A DNA stretch of 64,000 nucleotides, from the NCBI RefSeq assembly GCF_900100495.1, contig NZ_FNCT01000020.1:1-64000 (forward strand), in the 5' to 3' direction. Below are positions 56,409 to 64,000 of the stretch, in pieces; positions within the stretch are counted from its first letter, which is position 1, and the number at the start of each line of letters is the position of its first letter. The notes under the pieces are model-generated. The model saw nothing but the letters and a program-made list of their open reading frames with translations, did no database searches and was not told the origin of the DNA. The position numbers and the translations under genes are program-made. Source of the DNA: Pseudomonas benzenivorans. Its GTDB lineage: Bacteria; Pseudomonadota; Gammaproteobacteria; Pseudomonadales; Pseudomonadaceae.

Positions 56409-56518
56409 GCAGCAACTCCATGAACAGGTGGGGCAGACGGCGGAAGCGCCGGGCCGCGCAAAAGCCGTTATCATAAGCCGCACTTTGTCCGAGCCGCCAT
56501 GTCAGGTACTGCAGCTTT

Positions 56519-56989
56519 ATGATCGACAACGACTATCAACTCGCTTGGGCCATCTATGCCGTCGCCGCCCTCGGCTGCCTGCTGGTCTGGTTCCGCTTGA
56601 CCGGCTGGATGTGGCGCTACCTGCGCGAGCCCCTGCGCCTGCTGGTGGCGGTGCTGCTGCTGACCCCGACCATCGTCGATCCGGCCAAGGAACTGTTCGC
56701 CCCGGCGCTCGCCATCACCGCGATGGACCTGCTGCTCAAGGTGGGCAACAACGCCTGGCGCGCCGTGGCCGACCTGGCCCTGTACGGCCTGATCGCCCTC
56801 GCCCTGTACCTGTTGTTCGTGGCCATTCGCTGGCCGTTGGAGCGCTGGTGGAAGGGCCGTCGCGGCCCGGCGCCGGCCGCCGACGGGGACGACCAGCCGA
56901 CCTTGCGCGAGCTGATGCAGCGCGGCGCCGACGAAGCCGGCGACGGCCGCAGCGAGCGGCGCGGCCGGCGGGTCGAGCCCCGGCTCTGA
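56519..56989 (+). CDS. Conserved inner-membrane protein (156 aa)
   Basis: The protein has two to four hydrophobic segments (AWAIYAVAALGCLLVWF, LLVAVLLLTPTIVDP, DLALYGLIALALYLLFVAI) and an arginine-rich C-terminal tail. It resembles small MCR_0457-type hypothetical proteins. The function is unknown. It is divergent from oligopeptidase B with a gap of about 110 nt. Confidence 0.8.
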   Translation: MIDNDYQLAWAIYAVAALGCLLVWFRLTGWMWRYLREPLRLLVAVLLLTPTIVDPAKELFAPALAITAMDLLLKVGNNAWRAVADLALYGLIALALYLLFVAIRWPLERWWKGRRGPAPAADGDDQPTLRELMQRGADEAGDGRSERRGRRVEPRL

Positions 56990-57089
56990 TCGCAGCGGTC
57001 GCTCGAGCGCTTGAGCCGGCGCGCCGCGGCATAGCTTGCGCCGGGCGCTAGAGCCGTTCAGCATGGGCTTTTCCGCGCAAGGAGGGCTT

Positions 57090-57536
57090 ATGGACTGTGT
57101 GTTCTGTGCGATAGCCGGCAACCGCTTGCCGGCGCATCGGCTCTACGAGGACGAGGATTTCGTCGTCCTGCTGGATATTTTCCCCATGCGCCCGGCCCAT
57201 GTGTTGATCGTCAGCCGCGAACATGCGCCTCTGCTCAAGGACCTCTCCGGCAGCGCCCGCGAGCGCCTGCTCGGCCTCACCGAGCGGGTGGCGCTGGCCT
57301 TGCGCAGCGCGGGTTACGGCGTCGATGGGCTCAACCTGCTGATCAACGACGGCCCGGCGTCCAACCAGCACGTGCCACACCTGCATCTGCACCTGATTCC
57401 GCGGCGTTCCGGCGACCTGCCCAGGCTGCTCTGGCGCCTGCTCACGCGCTTCCTGCCGCTGGGGCGCGGGCGCCTGGAGGCACGCCTGCAGCGGCAAGCC
57501 GAGCAGTTGCGCGATGTCCTGGCGAGGAGCTCCTAG
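57090..57536 (+). CDS. HIT-family nucleotide hydrolase/transferase
   Basis: A 148-aa histidine-triad protein. The N-terminal zinc-like pair MDCVFCAIAGNRLPAHRLYEDE and the triad HVPHLHLHLIPR are intact. It probably hydrolyses nucleotide phosphoramidates or similar. AAGGAGGG lies about 5 nt before the ATG at 57090. The amidotransferase gene starts 2 nt after its stop. Confidence 0.92.
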   Translation: MDCVFCAIAGNRLPAHRLYEDEDFVVLLDIFPMRPAHVLIVSREHAPLLKDLSGSARERLLGLTERVALALRSAGYGVDGLNLLINDGPASNQHVPHLHLHLIPRRSGDLPRLLWRLLTRFLPLGRGRLEARLQRQAEQLRDVLARSS

Positions 57537-57538
57537 GC

Positions 57539-58312
57539 ATGTGTGAATTGCTCGGCATGAGCGCCAACGTACCCACCGACATCGTCTTCAGTTTTACCGG
57601 GCTGATGCAGCGCGGCGGACGCACCGGCCCGCATCGCGACGGCTGGGGCATCGGCTTCTATGAGGGGCGCGGCCTGCGCCTGTTTCAGGAGCCGCGGGCG
57701 AGCAGCGAGTCGGAAGTGGCGCAGCTGGTGCAGCGCTACCCGATCAAGAGCGAGGTGGTGATCGGCCATATCCGCCAGGCCAATGTCGGCCGCGTCTGCT
57801 TGGCCAACACCCACCCGTTCGTGCGCGAGATGTGGGGGCGCAACTGGTGTTTCGCGCATAACGGCCAGTTGGCCGACTTCTGCCCGGCGGCGGGGTTCTA
57901 CCGGCCGATTGGCGATACCGACAGCGAGGCGGCCTTTTGCGACCTGCTCAACCGCCTGCGCACGGCATTTCCCGAGCCGGTGCCGGTAGAGTTGCTGCTG
58001 CCGAGCCTGATCGGCGCCTGTGCGGCGTATCGCAAACACGGCGTGTTCAACTGCCTGCTCAGCGACGGCGACTGGTTATTCAGTTTCTGCTCGAGCAAGC
58101 TGGCGCACATCACCCGGCGCGCGCCGTTTGGCCCGGCGCAGTTGAAAGACGCCGACGTACGGGTGGACTTCCAGGCCGAAACCACGGCCAACGATGTGGT
58201 CACGGTGCTGGCCACCGAGCCGTTGACCGCCAACGAGCGCTGGAGCCTGTACCGGCCCGGCGAGTGGCGGCTATGGCGCGGCGGCGAGTGCCTGGCCCAC
58301 GGCAACCTGTAA
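57539..58312 (+). CDS. Class II glutamine amidotransferase (YafJ-like)
   Basis: A 257-aa Ntn-type amidotransferase domain protein. The nucleophile is Cys2 (MCELLGMSANVPTD), exposed after methionine removal. RDGWGIGFYEG, IGHIRQANVG, NTHPF and FAHNGQL are conserved class II blocks. There is no synthase domain, so the acceptor is unknown. It is coupled to the HIT gene. Confidence 0.92.
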   Translation: MCELLGMSANVPTDIVFSFTGLMQRGGRTGPHRDGWGIGFYEGRGLRLFQEPRASSESEVAQLVQRYPIKSEVVIGHIRQANVGRVCLANTHPFVREMWGRNWCFAHNGQLADFCPAAGFYRPIGDTDSEAAFCDLLNRLRTAFPEPVPVELLLPSLIGACAAYRKHGVFNCLLSDGDWLFSFCSSKLAHITRRAPFGPAQLKDADVRVDFQAETTANDVVTVLATEPLTANERWSLYRPGEWRLWRGGECLAHGNL

Positions 58313-58358
58313 CCCGGATTCAAGCCGGGAAACTGCGATCGGGGTATGGGGGAAAAGG

Positions 58359-58883
58359 ATGTTTCGAAGCTATCTACGCCTGGCGCTGTTTGCCCTGGGC
58401 CTGTTGGTCGGCGTGCAGGTGCCGGGGTTTGTCGATGACTACGGCAAGCGCGTCGAGGCGCATCGGCTGGAGGCGCAACAGGCGCTGAAAGGTTTCCGCG
58501 AAACCGCCAAACGCTTCTTCAAGGGCGACCTGGACGCGCTGGTGGCGCACTACCGGACCAGCGACGATCCGGTGATGCGCAGCGATGCGCAGAGCGTCGC
58601 CGTGCTGGTCGAGCGGGCCAACTGGCTGGAGCGCGAGTGGCAAGCCATGCAGGGCCCCTGGTATGCCCAGGTCTGGCACCTGGCGGTAGTGGGCGATCGG
58701 CAACTGTTGCAGGAAACCTATGACGCCTACCGTTATCAGGTGTTGCTAGTGCCGGAGGCCATCGCCTGGGGGATCGCCTGCGCCTTGCTGCTGGCCTGGC
58801 TGGTGGAGGGGCTGCTGCTGATGATCGGCGTGTTGCTGGGAATCGGCCGCAGCCAGCAGGTGCAGCAGCGGCATTGGCGCTAG
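58359..58883 (+). CDS. DUF2937 family membrane protein
   Basis: A 174-aa protein with an N-terminal membrane segment (LALFALGLLVGVQVPGFV), a periplasmic helical middle (about 25-115), and a C-terminal helix pair (IAWGIACALLLAWLVEGLLLMIGVLLGIG). It matches the general form of DUF2937 proteins. The function is unknown. GGGGAAAAGG precedes the ATG. Confidence 0.8.
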   Translation: MFRSYLRLALFALGLLVGVQVPGFVDDYGKRVEAHRLEAQQALKGFRETAKRFFKGDLDALVAHYRTSDDPVMRSDAQSVAVLVERANWLEREWQAMQGPWYAQVWHLAVVGDRQLLQETYDAYRYQVLLVPEAIAWGIACALLLAWLVEGLLLMIGVLLGIGRSQQVQQRHWR

Positions 58884-58975
58884 GATCGCTTTTGTGGGAG
58901 GGGCTTTAGCCCTGACAGCTAGCGGCGAGCACTGTCGTAGGCAAGCCCGCGCCTCCACGGGCCTGCGTCAGGGCC

Positions 58976-60154
58976 TTACTTGGAGAGGAACTTCATGCCG
59001 TCTTCCAGGCCCTGCAGGGTCAGCGGGTACATCTGCTCTTCCAGCAGTTCGCGGATGATGTTGGTCGAGGCGGTGTAGCCCCAGGTGTCCTTGGGATAGG
59101 GGTTGATCCAGATGAGCTTCTTGTATTTCTCCATGAAGCGCTTGATCCAGACATAGCCCGGCTCCTCGTTCCAGTGCTCGACGCTGCCGCCGGCCTGGGT
59201 GATCTCGTAGGGCGCCATGGCCGCGTCGCCGACGAACACCACCTTGTAGTCGGCGCCGTACTTGTGCAGCAGGTCCTGGGTGGAGAAGCGCTCGGAGGTG
59301 CGCCGCAGGTTGTTCTTCCACACCGACTCGTACACGCAGTTGTGGAAGTAGAAGTACTCCAGGTGCTTGAACTCGGTCTTGCAGGCCGAGAACAGCTCCT
59401 CGCAGACCTTGATGTGCGCATCCATCGAGCCGCCGATGTCGAACAGCAGCAACAGCTTGACCGTGTTGCGCCGTTCCGGGCGCATCTGGATATTCAGCAG
59501 GCCGCCGTCCTTGGCGGTGTGGTCGATGGTGCCGTCCAGGTCCAGCTCGTCCTGGGCGCCCTGGCGGGCGAACTTGCGCAGGCGGCGCAGGGCGATCTTG
59601 ATGTTGCGCGTGCCGAGTTCGACCTGGTCGTCGAGGTTCTTGTACTCGCGCTGGTCCCAGACCTTGACCGCCTTGCCCTGGCGCTGGCCGGCATCGCCGA
59701 CGCGAATGCCTTCCGGGTTGAAGCCGCCGGAGCCGAACGGGCTGGTGCCGCCGGTGCCGATCCACTTGTTGCCGCCGGCATGGCGTTCCTTCTGTTCCTC
59801 CAGGCGCTTCTTGAACTCCTCGATCAGCTTGTCCAGGCCGCCGAGGGATTCGATCCTGGCGCGCTCCTCGTCGGAGAGCGAACGCTCGAACTCCTTGCGC
59901 AGCCACTCGTCGGGAATCAGCGCCTCGATGTGCTGGTCGAGGTTCTGCAGGCCCTTGAAGTAGGCGCCGAAGGCCCGGTCGAACTTGTCGAAGTGCCGTT
60001 CGTCCTTGACCAGGATGGTGCGGGCGAGGAAGTAGAACTCGTCCATGTCGGCGAACACCACGTTGTGCTTCAGCGCGTTGATCAGGTCGAGCAGCTCGCG
60101 CACCGACACCGGCACCTTGGCCGCGCGCATTTCGTTGAACAGGTTGAGCAGCAT
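58976..60154 (-). CDS. VWA-domain (CoxE-like) protein
   Basis: A 392-aa cytoplasmic von Willebrand A-type protein that is the usual partner of a MoxR ATPase. The N-terminal helical part (about 1-200) begins MLLNLFNEMRAAKVPVSVRELL. The VWA domain has a MIDAS-like LLLFDIGGSMDAHI, where the first serine of DxSxS is glycine. A later segment reads KVVFVGDAAMAPYEI. It probably acts with the AAA protein encoded upstream in remodelling or metal insertion. The client is unknown. Confidence 0.88.
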   Translation of the reverse strand: MLLNLFNEMRAAKVPVSVRELLDLINALKHNVVFADMDEFYFLARTILVKDERHFDKFDRAFGAYFKGLQNLDQHIEALIPDEWLRKEFERSLSDEERARIESLGGLDKLIEEFKKRLEEQKERHAGGNKWIGTGGTSPFGSGGFNPEGIRVGDAGQRQGKAVKVWDQREYKNLDDQVELGTRNIKIALRRLRKFARQGAQDELDLDGTIDHTAKDGGLLNIQMRPERRNTVKLLLLFDIGGSMDAHIKVCEELFSACKTEFKHLEYFYFHNCVYESVWKNNLRRTSERFSTQDLLHKYGADYKVVFVGDAAMAPYEITQAGGSVEHWNEEPGYVWIKRFMEKYKKLIWINPYPKDTWGYTASTNIIRELLEEQMYPLTLQGLEDGMKFLSK

Positions 60155-60180
60155 AAGCGTGCCCTCAGGCAGTCCAGATT

Positions 60181-60303
60181 ACAGTCCCCTCTCCCTTGAG
60201 GGAGAGGGTTAGGGTGTGCAGGCGACACCGAGTGGCTGGTCGGGCGCTCACCATTAGGCCAGTTCACCCCTCACCCCAGCCCTCTCCCCGGAGGGGAGAG
60301 GGG
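60181..60303. repeat. CCCTCTCCC-type inverted repeats
   Basis: AGTCCCCTCTCCCTTGAGGG and CCCTCTCCCCGGAGGGGAGA are two short hairpins of the same family as 33479-33575. They fill the gap between the MoxR and VWA genes and may reduce read-through between them. Confidence 0.75.
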
Positions 60304-60312
60304 GTTTAAAAC

Positions 60313-61158
<846 letters not shown>

Positions 61159-61292
61159 CGGAAAATCCTCGAACGGTGACGGCCGGGGCAATACCCGCGG
61201 GTTCAGTATTTGAAAAGCCGACTATAACGCGCCGCCCCGGCGACTGTGAACGCAGACGGGGCATTCAGTCACTGAATGGCGGATCACGCCTT

Positions 61293-61334
61293 GGCCGTCC
61301 AGTGCGGCTCTGGTCTGCGCCGCACTGGACGGCC
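61293..61334. repeat. Perfect 15-bp inverted repeat upstream of cysK
   Basis: GGCCGTCCAGTGCGG (61293-61307) and CCGCACTGGACGGCC (61320-61334) are separated by 12 nt. A second small dyad ATTCAG-TCA-CTGAAT lies at 61262-61276. No T-tract follows. It could be an mRNA leader hairpin or a terminator-like barrier between the divergent MoxR and cysK units. Confidence 0.8.
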
Positions 61335-61395
61335 ATCGATGCGGGTCTTAGGCTTGGGCGTCTTATTCCGCCAGCCCTCGCACAAGGACACCGCC

Positions 61396-62370
<975 letters not shown>

Positions 62371-62692
62371 TCCCGGGTTCGGTGAGCCTGCTGGCCAGGC
62401 TCCCTGCTTGCCGCTATAGTCCCCGCACTTCGGTTTTCATTTCGAGCCTCGCATGCCTTGCCGCCGCGCCCCGCACCGTTCGTTCGACGCCTGCCCGCTT
62501 ATGCCGGCAAGTCTCGCGTGCCTGGCCGTGGCGCAACTCCCGCCACCACCTGTAAGCCCTCCGCCGGGCTGCTCGGCCCCGCCGCCCAGCGCGGCCTGAG
62601 GCCACGCCGCTAGCCGGCGCCCCCTGACTCCGCCTCGCTCGCTCATCGCTCGATGAGGCGGTCTCTATTTGCCTGTTACAGGTGGCAATTCA
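62371..62692 (+). other. Long untranslated leader before the EamA gene
   Basis: This 322-nt stretch holds no gene I can support. It contains GAGCCTG-CTGGC-CAGGCTC just after cysK (no T-tract), pyrimidine-rich sequence, and near its end the inverted repeat CCGCCTC / GAGGCGG (62628-62663 area), followed by TCTCTATTT. A 48-codon frame starting at 62454 is proline-rich and has no ribosome-binding site. It may be a structured regulatory leader; I cannot assign it to a known class. Confidence 0.35.
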
Positions 62693-63559
62693 ATGAATCG
62701 GTGCAATCGAGACACCCTGGCCGCATGCGGCTCGACGGGACTGTTCGTGCTGCTGTGGAGCAGCGGCGCGATCGTGTCCAAACTGGGCCTGGCGCATGCC
62801 ACGCCCTTCGCTTTCCTGCTGTTGCGTTTCACCGTCGCCCTGCTGGCGTTCCTCCTGTTGATGCGGCTGTTGCCGCTGCACCTTCCGGCCCGCTCGGGGA
62901 CCAGGCTGTATGCCCTGGCCACCGGCGTGCTGCTGGTCGGCGCCTATCAGGTGTTCTATCTGCTGGCGTTGGCGCAGCAGGTCACGCCCGGCGTGATGGC
63001 GACCCTGCTCGGCGTGCAGCCGATCCTCACCGCGGTGCTGCTGGAGCGCGGCCTGGCGCTGGCGCGCTTGTGCGGACTGCTGCTCGGGCTGCTTGGGCTG
63101 GTGCTGGTGGTCTACCAGGGCATCGGCCTGTCCGGGCTGTCCTGGGCCGGCATGCTCTGCGGTCTGTTGGCGCTGGCGAGCATCACCGCGGGCACCATCA
63201 TGCAGAAGGGCATCCGCGACAATCCGCTGGGCAGCCTGCCGATCCAGTACCTCGCCGGACTGCTGCTGTGCGTGGTGGTGGTGCCGTTCCAGCCCTTCGA
63301 ACTGGAGCGGGTGGCCGGTTTCTGGCTATCGCTGCTGTGGATGGCGCTGGTGATCTCGGTGGCGGCGACCCTGCTGCTGTACCGGTTGATCGCCCGGGGC
63401 AACCTGGTCAACGTCACCAGCCTGTTCTACCTGGTGCCGGCGGTGACCGCGCTGCTCGACTACCTGGTATTCGGCAATCGCCTGGCAGCGTTGAGCCTGC
63501 TGGGCATGGCGCTGATCGTCCTCGGCCTGGTCTTCGTCTTCCGCCAGGCGCCGCGCTAG
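62693..63559 (+). CDS. EamA/DMT-family transporter
   Basis: A 288-aa inner-membrane protein with ten predicted helices formed by two EamA repeats (about residues 10-140 and 150-285). Typical segments are FVLLWSSGAIVSKLGLAHATPF, TPGVMATLLGVQPILTAVLLE and SLFYLVPAVTALLDYLVFG. It probably exports an amino acid or metabolite; the substrate is unknown. AGGTGG lies 8 nt before the ATG. Its 3' end overlaps the next gene, on the opposite strand, by 4 nt. Confidence 0.9.
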   Translation: MNRCNRDTLAACGSTGLFVLLWSSGAIVSKLGLAHATPFAFLLLRFTVALLAFLLLMRLLPLHLPARSGTRLYALATGVLLVGAYQVFYLLALAQQVTPGVMATLLGVQPILTAVLLERGLALARLCGLLLGLLGLVLVVYQGIGLSGLSWAGMLCGLLALASITAGTIMQKGIRDNPLGSLPIQYLAGLLLCVVVVPFQPFELERVAGFWLSLLWMALVISVAATLLLYRLIARGNLVNVTSLFYLVPAVTALLDYLVFGNRLAALSLLGMALIVLGLVFVFRQAPR

Positions 63560-64000
63560 GCCGGGTTAGCAGTTTCCGGTGCCGGTCGCACGACCGGCGC
63601 CGGCCTGACCACCAGCCACAGCGCCACGGCGATCAGCACACCGCCGTACAGGTAGGCCCAGGACAGCGGCTCGTCCAGCAGCAACGCGCCCCACAACACG
63701 CCGAACGGCGGAATCAGGAAGGTGGTGGTCGACGCCTTGATCGGGCCGATGTCGGTCAGCAGGCGGAAATACAGGACATAGGCGAAGGCCGTGCAGATCA
63801 GCCCGAGCCCGGCCAGCGACAGCCACACCTCCGCACCGCCCCAACTGAGCGGCGGCTGCAGCAGCAACGCGCCGCCGAACGGCAGCAGGAGGAACAGGCT
63901 GGCGCCGCACAGACTGCTGAACGCAGTCAGGCGGTTATCCAGGCCGCCCTGCTGGCCGATCCAGCGGCGGGTGAGGAAGCCGGCGAAGCCGTAGCAGGTG
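63556..64000 (-). CDS. EamA/DMT-family transporter (partial at window edge)
   Basis: The C-terminal 147 residues of a second EamA transporter, open to the end of the window on its 5' side. Visible are GLGLICTAFAYVLYFRLLTDIGPIKASTTTFLIPPFGVLWGALLLDEPLSWAYLYGGVLI, which is the second EamA repeat, and a short polar tail. It is convergent with the previous EamA gene. Confidence 0.88.
   Translation of the reverse strand, partial: TCYGFAGFLTRRWIGQQGGLDNRLTAFSSLCGASLFLLLPFGGALLLQPPLSWGGAEVWLSLAGLGLICTAFAYVLYFRLLTDIGPIKASTTTFLIPPFGVLWGALLLDEPLSWAYLYGGVLIAVALWLVVRPAPVVRPAPETANPA

Noticed and set aside
62454-62600. A 48-codon proline-rich frame in the leader before the EamA gene
   Set aside because: No ribosome-binding site and a biased composition; treated as part of the untranslated leader.

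Overview
The window is a high-GC, densely packed piece of a Pseudomonas chromosome (Gammaproteobacteria). This rests on protein content, Pseudomonas-type REP sequences, a class I.1 lipase with its dedicated foldase, the aerobic-type cobalamin cluster, and gene orders that I recall from P. aeruginosa PAO1. The species cannot be named from the sequence alone. Relative to PAO1 the window looks like a mosaic of several conserved blocks joined end to end.

Left block (1-16.1 kb): tRNA-Asn, an aromatic/aspartate aminotransferase, uvrB, a REP-associated transposase (RAYT) with its own REPs, an EmrAB-type efflux pair with a divergent LysR regulator, and gltX. Then come two tandem tRNA-Ala(GGC)/tRNA-Glu(TTC) pairs, a TetR regulator with a hydrolase, a membrane diguanylate cyclase, a thioesterase, dusC and a tRNA-Ala(CGC).

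Defence region (16.8-25.3 kb): a complete type I restriction-modification locus (hsdM, hsdS, hsdR). The hsdS and hsdR genes are separated by a translationally coupled PD-(D/E)XK/DUF5655 protein and by an MntA-HepT toxin-antitoxin pair, with palindromic repeats on both sides of the pair. This is the most unusual gene arrangement in the window.

Cobalamin block (25.4-36.5 kb): a cobalamin riboswitch and btuB-like receptor, then cbiA/cobB, bluB, cbiB, the threonine-phosphate decarboxylase, cobQ, cobU, cobT, the alpha-ribazole phosphatase and cobS. They form a compact run with many 4-nt overlaps that covers late corrin amidation, aminopropanol attachment, lower-ligand synthesis and nucleotide loop assembly. 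The corrinoid adenosyltransferase that I expect between btuB and cobB is absent; a MITE, a REP and a short odd ORF lie there instead. An MFS transporter follows.

Right part (38-64 kb): lipase and foldase, a hybrid sensor kinase with a convergent LuxR-type response regulator, a sulfurtransferase, a ZIP-like transporter, rnd-ycgL-hydroxyacid dehydrogenase, ycgN, a secreted metalloprotease, an SPOUT methyltransferase and an HNH protein. Oligopeptidase B, a HIT protein, a class II amidotransferase, a MoxR/VWA pair, cysK and two convergent EamA transporters (the last truncated by the window edge) complete it.

A second layer is short repeats. I find a family of about 150-165 bp MITE-like elements ending in CTAG. 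Their ends supply the TAG stop codon of four different genes, and in one case apparently also the next gene's ribosome-binding site. A separate 288-bp element with 27-bp terminal inverted repeats lies before the lipase. At least five classes of intergenic palindromes occur, including one motif (CCTAGGCGGCCCC) that recurs inside them.
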